From the NCBI GenBank assembly GCA_021163245.1, contig JAGGXB010000115.1, positions 1 to 39,772 of the forward strand: a stretch of DNA of 39,772 nucleotides, read 5' to 3'. This document shows positions 8,403-17,378 of the stretch, piece by piece. Positions within the stretch are counted from its first letter, which is position 1. Each line of letters begins with the position of its first letter. The notes beneath the pieces were generated by a model. The model worked only from the letters and a program-made list of their open reading frames with translations, did no database searches and was not told where the DNA came from. The translations under genes and the position numbers were made by a program. The DNA is from Thermoproteales archaeon (lineage in GTDB: Archaea; Thermoproteota; Thermoprotei; Thermofilales; Thermofilaceae).

Positions 8403-11400
8403 ATGTTATCTTTAAAAAGGTATGAACCTCATAAAGTTGAAGAAATAGTAAAGAAATATTGGGTTGAAAACAATATATATCTGAAAGTAAAGAATTGGAA
8501 TAAGGGTAGGAAAAAGTTCTATTTTCTTGATGGCCCACCATATCCTAGTTCAAACGTTATACATGTGGGAACAGGCTGGAATAAAGTAATAAAAGATTCA
8601 GTTTTACGTTTTTGGAGAATGAATGGTTATGATGTATGGGATCAACCTGGCTATGATTGTCATGGACTTCCAATTGAATTAGCTGTAGAGAAATCTCTTA
8701 AGTTTAGAAGTAAGAAGGATATAGAAGATTATGGTATCCAAAAATTTGTTGAAAATTGTAAAGAATTAGCACTAAGGAATGTAAAAGCTATGACTGAGCA
8801 GTTTGAGGATTTAGGTATCTTTATGGATTGGAATAATCCCTATTTGACGTTAAGAGAAGATTACATTGAGTCAGGCTGGTGGCTTGTTAAGGAATCTGAG
8901 AAAAAGAATCTCTTAAATAGAGGTCTAAAAGTTATGCACTGGTGCCCTAGATGTGAGACCGTTCTTTCTGATTATGAAGTAACTGAGTATCGGGATATCA
9001 CAGATCCGTCCATATATGTTAAATTTCCCATAGTAGGAAAAGAGAAAGAATATATATTGATATGGACCACGACTCCCTGGACGCTTCCCGCAAACATGGG
9101 CGTAATGGTTCATCCCGACTATAAATACGTTAGAGTGAAGGTTAAAGATGAAGTATTCATAATGAGCAAAGAACGTATTCCACACATCTTAGACCATGGA
9201 GAAACTGAATACGAAATCCTAGAAATCTTTCCAGGCAAAAAACTTTTAAGTCTAAAATATCGTCATCCTTTAGAGGATGAAGTTCCTATCCATAAAAAAT
9301 TCAACGATGCTCATCGTGTCATCCTTAGCTCAGAATTTGTTCATTTAGAAGAAGGTACAGGATGTGTTCATACAGCACCGGGACATGGTGAAGAAGATTT
9401 TGAGATAGGTTTACAGTATAATCTTCCCATTTTTTCACCTGTAGATGATAAAGGTAGATATACAGAGGAGGCTGGAAAATATAAAGGAATATTTGTCAGG
9501 GATGCTAACAGAATAATAATCGATGACCTTAGAAGAAAGGGATTATTATTCAAAGAAGAGAAGATCACACATAAATACCCTGTGTGTTGGAGATGTAAAA
9601 CACCTTTAATATTTAGGGCAACTACACAGTGGTTTATAACTATAAGCAAGTTAAAGAATAAAATGATAGATGAGTCTGAAAAAGTAAATTGGGTACCTGA
9701 ATGGGCTGGAAAAAGTAGGTTTAAAAATTGGATTAGTAATGCTAAAGATTGGGTTATTTCTAGACAAAGGTACTGGGGTACACCTCTACCCATCTGGGTT
9801 TGCGAAAAATGTGGTAATAGAAAAGTAGTAGGTTCTAAGAAAGAATTACTAGAGTTAGCAGAAAATGTCAAAGAATTAGAAGATCTCCATAGACCTCATG
9901 TAGATAATGTTATTCTTAGGTGTGAAAAATGTGGAGGAGAAATGCATAGGGTTCCAGATATTATGGATGTATGGTTTGACTCGGGTGTCTCCTTCTTCGC
10001 TTCCCTTAACTATCCGAAAGATAAACGACTTGAGGATATGTGGCCTGTTGATTTTATTGTTGAAGGACATGACCAGATATCTGGCTGGTTTTACAGCTTG
10101 ATGAGAGCTGGAATCATCGGCTTCAATCAATCACCGTACAAAACTGTTTTGATGCATGGATTTGCTCTAGATGAAAAAGGACATGAAATGCATAAATCTT
10201 TAGGAAACTTTGTATCTACAAAGGAAGCCATCCGACCTCTTGGAAGAGATGTTTTTAGACTATATGTTTTGTCGAATACTATATGGGAAGACCTTAGATT
10301 TTCCTGGGATGTAATGAAAGAAGTATACAATGATCTTAATGTAGCATGGAACGTTTTTAATTTTGCCTCAACTTATATGTTGCTTGATAAATTTAAAGTT
10401 AAAGAACTAAATTTAAACTATAATAAACTTTTACCCGAGGATAAGTGGATAGTCTCTAGATTAAATACATTGATCCGTGACGTAACAGAATACATGAAAG
10501 AATACAGAATACATTTAGCTGCAAGAAAACTTAGAGAATTTATAGTCGAAGATGTTAGTAGGATATATGTTAAATTGATCAGACGAAGGGTTTGGATAGA
10601 AGAAGAGGCTGAAATTAAGATACTAGCATATAAAACATTATTCTATGTTCTCTATAATTATCTAATTTTAATGGCTCCATTTGTACCCTTCTTCACAGAA
10701 TATTGGTTCCATAATTTTGTTAAAAAAATAATGCCTACAGATAGAGAATCTATACATCTATGTGAATGGCCTAAATTCTCTGAGGAATATATAGATTTAA
10801 CATTAGAAGAGGAAGCTAAAATTATATTTTCTATGATCGAAAAAGCATTATCAATAAGAAGCCATGCGGGTATAAAGATACGGCAACCCTTACCCAGCCT
10901 AACAATTTATACCGATGACGAAAATCTTTCCAAGGCTACGAGGTTATTTGAGAATGTAATAATGTCTTTAGTCAATGTTAAGAAAATCTATCTAAAACCT
11001 ACTAGTGAAATAGCCGATATTCTTGAGACTGAGATAAGGCCTATTTATCCTAGTATAGGGAAGAAATATAGAGCGTTAACAAAAGATATTGTTAATGAGC
11101 TACAAAAATTAGATCCTGAAAAAGTTGAAAAAATGCTAGAGAATAATGATAGAATAGAATTAAAGGTAAACGATAGGAAAATCATATTGACAAGAGAGGA
11201 CGTTGAGATTTCAAAAAAGTCTAAAGAAGGATATGAGATAGGTGAGTTTGAGCATGGATTTATAGCTCTTAATAAGGAAATATCAGAGAAAGAAAGAATA
11301 GAGGGATTAGCACGGGATGTTGTTAGAAGAATTCAATATATGAGAAAAATGCTTGATCTTCCTGTGGATGCCTTTATCAAAGTGTATTTGAAAGCTTCGC

Positions 11401-11561
11401 ATAATATGTTAAACGATATACGTAAAATGGAATATTATATTAGAAATGAGGCGAGAATAAAACATCTAGTTTACACTAATTCCATATCAAGCACAGTAAA
11501 ATTAGTTAAAAAATGGAACATAGATGATACTGAAATAGAAATAGGAATAGATCCCTTATAA
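8403..11561 (+). CDS. ileS: Isoleucyl-tRNA synthetase
   Basis: This cytoplasmic class I synthetase charges tRNA-Ile with isoleucine. At 1052 residues it has normal archaeal length. The HIGH motif appears as HVGT (His54, in GPPYPSSNVIHVGTGWNK), the CP1 editing domain shows WTTTPWTLPAN and GTGCVHTAPGHGEEDFE, zinc-binding Cys pairs occur at CWRC and CEKCG, the RQRYWG segment is present, and the KMSKS loop is EMHKSLGN (10185-10208). The C-terminal half is the anticodon-binding region. I chose ATG 8403, since GGTGA at 8393-8397 is a Shine-Dalgarno site five bases ahead; the in-frame TTG 8391, GTG 8394 and ATG 8400 overlap or crowd that site. It converges with the methyltransferase gene 17 bases downstream. 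Confidence 0.97.
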   Translation: MLSLKRYEPHKVEEIVKKYWVENNIYLKVKNWNKGRKKFYFLDGPPYPSSNVIHVGTGWNKVIKDSVLRFWRMNGYDVWDQPGYDCHGLPIELAVEKSLKFRSKKDIEDYGIQKFVENCKELALRNVKAMTEQFEDLGIFMDWNNPYLTLREDYIESGWWLVKESEKKNLLNRGLKVMHWCPRCETVLSDYEVTEYRDITDPSIYVKFPIVGKEKEYILIWTTTPWTLPANMGVMVHPDYKYVRVKVKDEVFIMSKERIPHILDHGETEYEILEIFPGKKLLSLKYRHPLEDEVPIHKKFNDAHRVILSSEFVHLEEGTGCVHTAPGHGEEDFEIGLQYNLPIFSPVDDKGRYTEEAGKYKGIFVRDANRIIIDDLRRKGLLFKEEKITHKYPVCWRCKTPLIFRATTQWFITISKLKNKMIDESEKVNWVPEWAGKSRFKNWISNAKDWVISRQRYWGTPLPIWVCEKCGNRKVVGSKKELLELAENVKELEDLHRPHVDNVILRCEKCGGEMHRVPDIMDVWFDSGVSFFASLNYPKDKRLEDMWPVDFIVEGHDQISGWFYSLMRAGIIGFNQSPYKTVLMHGFALDEKGHEMHKSLGNFVSTKEAIRPLGRDVFRLYVLSNTIWEDLRFSWDVMKEVYNDLNVAWNVFNFASTYMLLDKFKVKELNLNYNKLLPEDKWIVSRLNTLIRDVTEYMKEYRIHLAARKLREFIVEDVSRIYVKLIRRRVWIEEEAEIKILAYKTLFYVLYNYLILMAPFVPFFTEYWFHNFVKKIMPTDRESIHLCEWPKFSEEYIDLTLEEEAKIIFSMIEKALSIRSHAGIKIRQPLPSLTIYTDDENLSKATRLFENVIMSLVNVKKIYLKPTSEIADILETEIRPIYPSIGKKYRALTKDIVNELQKLDPEKVEKMLENNDRIELKVNDRKIILTREDVEISKKSKEGYEIGEFEHGFIALNKEISEKERIEGLARDVVRRIQYMRKMLDLPVDAFIKVYLKASHNMLNDIRKMEYYIRNEARIKHLVYTNSISSTVKLVKKWNIDDTEIEIGIDPL

Positions 11562-11578
11562 TAGCTATTTTTTAGCAA

Positions 11579-12130
11579 CTATAAAAATTCAAAGCTTTTC
11601 TTATAAACATCTAATATTTTGAAACCTGTTAATTTCATCTTATTTTTTAGATTTTCTAACGAGATATAATTAGGGCCTAACAACATAAGATATTCAAATA
11701 GATACATTATCTTTGAAAGGAAATGATCATAATCAAAATCATTTATAAGAAAACATCCCTCCTTTCTTAGCACTTTATATGTTTCTGATAAAACATTTTC
11801 ATGATTCTGAAAATGATGCAGTGCATCATTCATAACTATGCACGCAATTGAATTTTCTCTCATCGGAATTTTTTCTGAGACAGACATGATAAAGTTTATT
11901 TCAGGATATAGAGACAAACCCTTTTTCAAAAGAATAAGACTTTTATCTAAAACTATTTTGTTATAATCTTTCTCTAGAAAAGAAAATAAATGGCCTACCC
12001 CTCCTCCCAAGTCAACAATTAAACCTTGATGATACCTTTTTAAATAATTAATAACTATATCGTATAATCCTTTCCTCGATGAAGAATAAAAAATTTTCAG
12101 AATATAATCTCCTATGTTTAATGAAGTCAT
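11579..12130 (-). CDS. Class I SAM-dependent methyltransferase
   Basis: The 183-residue protein has the Rossmann methyltransferase fold of the Methyltransf_11 type. Motif I is VDLGGGVGHL near residue 40, followed by an acidic VLDKS strand, a CIVMNDALHHF motif typical of this group, and a strand-helix KVLRKEGCFLINDF. The C-terminal part is short. The substrate cannot be predicted. Its ATG lies 11 bases after the stop of the sugar-isomerase-like gene on the same strand, so the two form an operon. It ends 17 bases from the 3' end of ileS. Confidence 0.8.
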   Translation of the reverse strand: MTSLNIGDYILKIFYSSSRKGLYDIVINYLKRYHQGLIVDLGGGVGHLFSFLEKDYNKIVLDKSLILLKKGLSLYPEINFIMSVSEKIPMRENSIACIVMNDALHHFQNHENVLSETYKVLRKEGCFLINDFDYDHFLSKIMYLFEYLMLLGPNYISLENLKNKMKLTGFKILDVYKKSFEFL

Positions 12131-12141
12131 AAAAATTACTT

Positions 12142-13449
12142 CTATAGAGTTTCTAGTTTTATTTTGAATATCTGTGCTAAATATTCTATCTCTTTAATAT
12201 AGTCACCTGGTATCATTGAAAAATGATGCCCATATTCAGTTAGATATTTATCGAGAAGTACTCCATTTTCTACTTTAATATCGAGTGTTTCTCTACATGC
12301 TATACCTTGATATGTTTTTAATACTTGTGCCCTGAACGCCAAAAATTTGTCGAAGGTAAAATGCATCCTTGCCAAGGTAACTATTTCTCCTTTTGGAACC
12401 TCAACATAGGTTGTAGCACCGTAACCCTTATCATGAAAATCATAAAGACAGTAACCTTTAGATTCTTTATCTAATCCATAGAATTTCAATGGAAAAACAT
12501 CATGTGTAATTCGAAAAACTCCCTTTTCTGCATCTATGCTCCATAGATTTCCCATAAATGCAGACTTATTAGAGGTAAACATCAAAAAACTCATAGCCAA
12601 CAAAGCACTTAAATCACCTTCACATGAAGATGGTATTCCTCTATCTTTGAAAAGTACTAAAGCCAAACAAGGCGTTACTCCTTTATTGTAAAATATCTCT
12701 TCTGGACATGTTATGGATAACATATTTGCCTCATATCGATCTCTAATTTTCTCCATCGCCAAGTATAGTTTTACAGCCTTTTTCAATTGTTCACTATTAA
12801 CTTTTACCTCTTTAGCATCACTTGTCAATTTATCAACAATATTATCAACATCATTTCCAAAGCTTTTTTCATATTCATTAAAAAGCTGATCAATCGTGAC
12901 ATAGACAAACTCTGTCCCGAATTTACGCCGTATTTTTTCAATATCCCATCCCCCAGTAATAATCGTAAAAGATGGTAATCCAGTAGAAGAAAAATAAATC
13001 GCTATGCTCCTCTTTATGTTTCTATAGGCTTTTAAGGATCTAACAAATCTTTCCAGTTCCTCCTTATTATTTATAAAAAATGCATTTCCTCCAAATTGAT
13101 TTATGTAAGCTATGACATCCTTGTATAAAATAGGATTTTCATAAAATATTGTAGGAAAACCAAAAAGCCCTAACTTAGCTATTCGTCTATGATCTCCACC
13201 ATATATCCTCATTACAAAAAGTGCATCTATATCTAACGTTAGTTCTTTCAGCAATTTTCGAAAGTCGCTTATTTTGGAAATAATGAATGGTTCTTCAACT
13301 TTTACATCGTCACCCATTAAATGTTTCAATTCTTCCCAATATCCTTTTTTGGCTTTCTCTAATTCTTCCTCGCTTGGTAGCTGTCTCCAAAATGCTTTCT
13401 CATAACTTACAAGCACAGGTTTTATGATTATCTTATCTTCCAAGGACAA
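12142..13449 (-). CDS. L-fucose/L-arabinose isomerase-like protein
   Basis: The 435-residue protein has the layout of the fucose/arabinose isomerase family: an N-terminal substrate-access region, then a GIPSSCEGDL segment (271-280), FMGN (298-301), ITHDVFP (314-320) and a C-terminal GHHFSMIPGD (about 408-417), all in the usual order for the catalytic half. It would interconvert an aldose and a ketose, but the sugar cannot be named, and many members of this group are uncharacterised. The start is uncertain: the frame opens at TTG 13449, but a GGGTGA site lies seven bases before a second TTG at 13443 and a TATA-like TTTAAAA near 13464-13470 suits the shorter start. The methyltransferase gene follows in the same operon. 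Confidence 0.7.
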   Translation of the reverse strand: MSLEDKIIIKPVLVSYEKAFWRQLPSEEELEKAKKGYWEELKHLMGDDVKVEEPFIISKISDFRKLLKELTLDIDALFVMRIYGGDHRRIAKLGLFGFPTIFYENPILYKDVIAYINQFGGNAFFINNKEELERFVRSLKAYRNIKRSIAIYFSSTGLPSFTIITGGWDIEKIRRKFGTEFVYVTIDQLFNEYEKSFGNDVDNIVDKLTSDAKEVKVNSEQLKKAVKLYLAMEKIRDRYEANMLSITCPEEIFYNKGVTPCLALVLFKDRGIPSSCEGDLSALLAMSFLMFTSNKSAFMGNLWSIDAEKGVFRITHDVFPLKFYGLDKESKGYCLYDFHDKGYGATTYVEVPKGEIVTLARMHFTFDKFLAFRAQVLKTYQGIACRETLDIKVENGVLLDKYLTEYGHHFSMIPGDYIKEIEYLAQIFKIKLETL

Positions 13450-13608
13450 TTCACCCTCTTCCTATTTTAAATCATATTATGCAGATATTAATATTACTAA
13501 GGAGGAAATGTATTTAAGAAATAATCCTAAAAATATTATATTAAACCTCCTATTAAACTACAAATAACTTTAGATATATCTTGAAGATTTTTATATATTT
13601 GTGAAAAA

Positions 13609-14475
13609 ATGCCATTAAAGGTCATAATTGATACTGATATAGGAGATGATATTGATGATGCGTTAGCTCTAGCTCTAGCAGTTAATTCTCCTGAAATTGA
13701 ACTTCTTGGAGTGACAACAGTTTATGGAAAAGTAGATATAAGAGCTAAGCTTGCAGCTAAAATATTAAAAGAATACAAACTTAGTTATATCCCAATAGCA
13801 AAGGGGTTTTCTAAACCTTTAATAAATCCTGAACCTATACATGTTCCTAATCAAGCTAAAGTCCTTAAACCAGATGAAACTTTCAGCAATATATTGGATA
13901 ACGATGCTGTGTCTTTATTTAAGGAGATCGTGGAGTCAGAGAAAGAGGTTTATATTATAACTATAGGAGCTATGACAAATCTTGCTACTTTTATTCTTCA
14001 ATATCCTGAGTTGGCAAAAAGGATAAAAGTTATTAGTATGGCTGGTAGCGTATACTATCCTAGAGTTGAATATAATATTCGTTGTGATCCAGAAGCTGCG
14101 AGGATAGTTTTTGATTCTGGAATAAATATCACATTAGTGCCTCTTGACATCACATTAAGATGTAGAATGGATGATAATCTTCTAAATAAATTTTATAGTA
14201 GCAAAAAGAGGGAGGTATCTCTTCTTGCAAAATATTTGAAGTATTGGCAGGAATTCACTCATAGAATTCCTATTCTTCATGATCCTTTAGCTATTGCAGT
14301 CTCATATGTTAGGAATATTGTTAAAATTAAAAGTGAAAAAATCTATGTTGAACTAGGTGGTGAAAAAGCTAGAGGAATAATTATTCCAAATATTGGTTCA
14401 TCAACGATAAATGTAGCTTATGATGTTGATAATGTAAGATTCCTAAAATTATTTGAGGAACGAGTCCTTGGGTAA
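13609..14475 (+). CDS. Ribonucleoside/nucleoside hydrolase (IunH family)
   Basis: The 288-residue protein is a Ca2+-dependent nucleoside hydrolase, which splits the N-glycosidic bond of nucleosides to give a base and ribose. Marks are the N-terminal DTDIGDDIDDA motif (residues 8-18), the IGAMTNLA segment, the MAGSVY strand, the NIRCDPEAAR motif and HDPLA, which holds the C-terminal metal-binding Asp. Length is slightly below the usual 300-320. It starts at ATG 13609; a TATA-like stretch at 13569-13580 lies about 30 bases upstream and suggests a short leader. It heads a run of forward genes to about 17310; the next gene begins ten bases after its stop. A nicotinamide or pyrimidine preference cannot be told apart. 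Confidence 0.9.
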   Translation: MPLKVIIDTDIGDDIDDALALALAVNSPEIELLGVTTVYGKVDIRAKLAAKILKEYKLSYIPIAKGFSKPLINPEPIHVPNQAKVLKPDETFSNILDNDAVSLFKEIVESEKEVYIITIGAMTNLATFILQYPELAKRIKVISMAGSVYYPRVEYNIRCDPEAARIVFDSGINITLVPLDITLRCRMDDNLLNKFYSSKKREVSLLAKYLKYWQEFTHRIPILHDPLAIAVSYVRNIVKIKSEKIYVELGGEKARGIIIPNIGSSTINVAYDVDNVRFLKLFEERVLG

Positions 14476-14485
14476 ACGTGAAACT

Positions 14486-15307
14486 ATGAAAATAAAATTT
14501 TTAGGAACGAGTGCATCTGAAGGTTACCCAGCTTTATTTTGTGAATGCGAAAATTGTAGAAGAGCTAGAGAATTAGGCGGTAGAAATATTCGAACAAGAT
14601 CATCAGTTCTTATCGATGATGAATTTTTGATTGATTTACCTCCAGAAATATTGCTAAAAATACAATTACTGGGTATATCTCTCTCAAAAATAAGAATATT
14701 AGCCATTACTCATACACATATAGACCATTTTGCATACACAGAACTATCATACAGAAAAAAGCCTTTTTCTCTGAACGAATTAGATTACCTAAATGTTATA
14801 GGTAGTCCTACGGTTATTAGAATAATTAGAGATTTTTTTAAGGAAAAAACAAATGAGTTAAAACTTAACCTTGTTGAAGTTTACCCATTCGAGAAATATG
14901 AGATAAATAACTATGTTATTTTTCCAGTTAAAGCCGTACATATTACAAAGTTCGAAGATGAAATCGCATTGAATTATGTGATTCAGAAAGGAGATAAGAC
15001 TATTCTTTATGGTTGCGATACCGGTCCTTATTTTGACGATACCCTTAATTTTTTGAAACGATTTAAGTTTGATGCTATCATATTTGAATCAACCCTATGT
15101 TATGGTGAATGGGATTACCATATGTCTTTCAATGATCTTGAAGTATTTAGGAAATGGTTAGAGACGAACAATATACTTAAAAATAATGGAAAAATGTATG
15201 TTACTCATTTCTCACATTATATGTGCCCCTTACATGAAGAGCTTATTAAAATCTTCGAACCTAAAGGAATAATACCAGCATATGATTTTTTAGAAATAGA
15301 AGTATAA
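14486..15307 (+). CDS. Metallo-beta-lactamase-fold hydrolase, PhnP-like
   Basis: The 273-residue protein starts with KIKFLGTSASEG and carries THTHIDHF, the HxHxDH metal motif (His76, His78, Asp80, His81). A Cys cluster, CECENCRRARELGGRNIRTR, follows the first strand and is typical of PhnP-like phosphodiesterases. Later metal ligands are probably the Asp in YGCDTG and the His in the C-terminal THFSHYM. Known relatives cleave cyclic phosphodiesters of ribose, which would go well with the preceding nucleoside hydrolase, but the substrate here is not proven. I chose ATG 14486, because the longer frame opens at a TTG (14453) inside the preceding gene and the family begins at this MKIKFLG. Confidence 0.85.
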   Translation: MKIKFLGTSASEGYPALFCECENCRRARELGGRNIRTRSSVLIDDEFLIDLPPEILLKIQLLGISLSKIRILAITHTHIDHFAYTELSYRKKPFSLNELDYLNVIGSPTVIRIIRDFFKEKTNELKLNLVEVYPFEKYEINNYVIFPVKAVHITKFEDEIALNYVIQKGDKTILYGCDTGPYFDDTLNFLKRFKFDAIIFESTLCYGEWDYHMSFNDLEVFRKWLETNNILKNNGKMYVTHFSHYMCPLHEELIKIFEPKGIIPAYDFLEIEV

Positions 15308-15341
15308 GTCTTCAAATAATAATAGTGTTGATGCCACAAAT

Positions 15342-16025
15342 ATGAACAAACAAAAACGGCTACTGATAATTAAAGGTCCAGGATTTGAGAATATTATAGA
15401 CTATGTTAAAAATTTAGGCTATGAGATTAGTATATTGTCTCCAAGCAATATAGATGAAGATAAAATAATAGATGAAATTAGAAGTCTTCCTCCTCAAATT
15501 AGAGGGAGGATAAGGTACGGGAAGGGAAAACCTCTACCTTTAACTCGATCAGGACATCTGAATTATTCTAACACCTCAATAATGCTAGTATATGAAGGAG
15601 ATAAACTAGTTGATGTTTACCCTAAAATGCTCGGTTCTAAATATTTTTCTTTATTAGATGGTATTAGAAAGATCCAATCAACTGAGACATATCTTTATGA
15701 AGAATCACTAGTTTTGTTATTGTCTCAACATCCTGAACTTATAAATTGTTCCAATGTAGTCAAGAAACATTTCAATATTGAAATGGGTGAGGTTGATTTA
15801 TTGTTACAAGATAATAAGGGAGAAATGGTTTTAGTAGAGGTAGAAGAAATTATAAAAGATAAAGCTGTGGCACAAATTATAGGGCTGAAAAACAAATTGA
15901 AACAAATTGGTATTTCTGTTAATAGATTAGTTTTATTTGGATTTGATATTGAGAGAAATGCTATAAGCCCTGCCAAAGAAGTAGGAGTCGAAATTTGGCT
16001 CTTAAAAATTAACAGGATTGTTTAA
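15342..16025 (+). CDS. PD-(D/E)xK nuclease-like protein (NucS/DUF91-like C-terminal half)
   Basis: The 227-residue protein has an N-terminal half I do not recognise (about 1-115) and a C-terminal half like the nuclease domain of NucS/EndoMS: an early Glu (EESLVLLLSQHPELI), then GEVDLLLQDNKGEMVLVEVE, then a helix with QIIGLKNKL. Asp152 and Glu166 fit the PD-(D/E)xK site, but the Lys expected two residues after Glu166 is Glu168. Either catalysis is lost or the Lys has moved. It follows the MBL-fold gene by 34 bases on the same strand. Its DNA or RNA target is unknown. Confidence 0.6.
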   Translation: MNKQKRLLIIKGPGFENIIDYVKNLGYEISILSPSNIDEDKIIDEIRSLPPQIRGRIRYGKGKPLPLTRSGHLNYSNTSIMLVYEGDKLVDVYPKMLGSKYFSLLDGIRKIQSTETYLYEESLVLLLSQHPELINCSNVVKKHFNIEMGEVDLLLQDNKGEMVLVEVEEIIKDKAVAQIIGLKNKLKQIGISVNRLVLFGFDIERNAISPAKEVGVEIWLLKINRIV

Positions 16026-16064
16026 ATACTAGTTTCATCTTTACCCCTGTTTAAAAGTTATAAA

Positions 16065-16319
16065 GTGTTAGAAATGATTAAGGGCTATAGTAGAACTGGA
16101 GATGTGACTGAAATTTCGTCTTTTAAAGATATAATCTTAAGCAACGAAAAAAATGTTAAAATAATTCTTGAACCTTATGGATTTCCTAAGGGATTATCAT
16201 ATGAATTTGTCCTACATCTCCATAATGCTAAGTATATGATTTTTTATTTTACAAATGAAGGATGGAATTTATGTGTAAAAACAGATATTTTTCGATCAAT
16301 GCTAAGGCTTATAGGATGA
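16065..16319 (+). CDS. Hypothetical protein (84 aa)
   Basis: A small protein I do not recognise, with mixed alpha/beta composition and no membrane segment. It opens at GTG 16065, with an in-frame ATG at 16074 as an alternative. Its stop overlaps the likely start of the next gene in an ATGA arrangement (16316-16319), which argues that it is real and translationally coupled. It lies 39 bases after the nuclease-like gene. Confidence 0.5.
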   Translation: MLEMIKGYSRTGDVTEISSFKDIILSNEKNVKIILEPYGFPKGLSYEFVLHLHNAKYMIFYFTNEGWNLCVKTDIFRSMLRLIG

Positions 16320-16939
16320 ATACTGTTAATTTCTTAAGCAAATATATTATTGAGGCAGAAATCCCACAAAAAAATCTTAAGAAATATAAGAACCTTATAG
16401 AATATCTTTTAATTACTACAACCCTCTCCTGTAGGGATACCATACTTTTATATGAAAAAATCGAAGAAAAACTTACTATAGCGGAATTATCAGACGGTAT
16501 AACTCAGGATCCACATTTATTAACAAGTCTCTATGACTTTTGGATAAGTTCTAGTTTAAACACATTACCACTATTATTGAGAAATGTTGGAACTCCTTTT
16601 TCAGTTCATTCCTATAAAGGTAAAATGGTTTGTCGATACAAAATCAGAAACAGAGAAAAGATAAAAAATATAATTAGTTTGAATAATAGGTTTTTTGATA
16701 ATTCATTCGTAGTATTCTTTAGTAAGGTTAGGAGAGAATTTATAAATAATATTCTATCCCTGTTTAAGAATATGAATTTTATACATAATACATATTACGA
16801 TATAAGTAATACATTTAAATATGGAGTTTGGATTGGTTCATTAGATTCTATAACAAATAATTATGATGCGATACATTACCTTTATGGAAGACTAACATTA
16901 AAAGACTTTCAAAAAATATATTTATTCCTTGAAAAGTAG
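16316..16939 (+). CDS. Hypothetical protein (207 aa)
   Basis: I do not recognise this protein. It is rich in Asn, Ile, Lys and Tyr, has a predicted mainly helical N-terminal third and no clear membrane segment or catalytic motif. The open frame begins at ATG 16262, but ATG 16316, overlapping the preceding stop as ATGA, is the better start because the longer version would overlap the upstream gene by 58 bases. It is probably the partner of the 84-residue protein before it. Confidence 0.6.
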   Translation: MNTVNFLSKYIIEAEIPQKNLKKYKNLIEYLLITTTLSCRDTILLYEKIEEKLTIAELSDGITQDPHLLTSLYDFWISSSLNTLPLLLRNVGTPFSVHSYKGKMVCRYKIRNREKIKNIISLNNRFFDNSFVVFFSKVRREFINNILSLFKNMNFIHNTYYDISNTFKYGVWIGSLDSITNNYDAIHYLYGRLTLKDFQKIYLFLEK

Positions 16940-16979
16940 ATGAAAAAATTAAAATCTATATAAAACTCTTCTATTTATC

Positions 16980-17310
16980 ATGTCTAAAAACATTATTATG
17001 GGATATAGATTTGAGGGATGGACGCCCCTTAACTTAATCTCTTATCTCCGTCAGGAATTTTAAAAAGAAATTTAAATGTTGAACAAACTAATTCGAACTC
17101 ACTTAAAATTAAAAAGGGTGGTTTACTTCTCTGGGAAGGTTTTGCTACAGTCACTGCATATAACCGAGGTGAGTACATAGAGTTACTAATATCATCATCA
17201 GAGACAAGATCTTTTTTGACAGGTGGTTTAATCGGTAGAAAAAAGCGGTAGAAGCTAGGAAGACTTTAATTAACACCATTCTAACTATTCTTGGTCGACC
17301 AGCATATTAA
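16980..17310 (+). pseudogene. Small gene (about 110 codons) broken by two single-base frameshifts
   Basis: No single frame spans this 439-base stretch between intact genes, but three frames join into one plausible protein. Frame A runs from ATG 16980 to a TAA at 17061 and ends SYLRQEF. Frame B continues with LKRNLNVEQTNSNS and GGLLLWEGFATV, and stops at 17249. Frame C continues with AVEARKTLINTILTILGRPA and stops at 17308. Each joint needs a one-base deletion in a homopolymer (TTTT at 17058-17061, AAAAAA at 17038-equivalent run 17238-17244). Joined, the product has about 110 residues and a normal end. I do not recognise it. The cause may be real decay, or homopolymer errors in the sequence; both breaks are of the same kind, which leaves sequencing error open. 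Confidence 0.6.
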
Positions 17311-17378
17311 AGAAATATAATTTTACAGTTTTTAGGATATGTTTTTAACTTTGTATAGTATATTATATATGATAAATT

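Noticed and set aside
13508-13567. Nineteen-codon frame after GGAGG in the gap before the nucleoside hydrolase gene
   Set aside because: The GGAGG to ATG spacing is only two bases, the peptide is plain AT-rich sequence, and the GGAGG/CCTCCT pair (13501-13505, 13546-13551) gives a stem of only five or six bases with a long loop.
16262-16316. Longer N-terminus for the 207-residue protein
   Set aside because: It would overlap the preceding frame by 58 bases, whereas ATG 16316 gives a normal ATGA coupling.
17292-17301. Ten-base palindrome TGGTCGACCA
   Set aside because: It lies within the last codons of the broken small gene, so it is probably coding by origin, and no second copy is seen in the nearby promoter regions.
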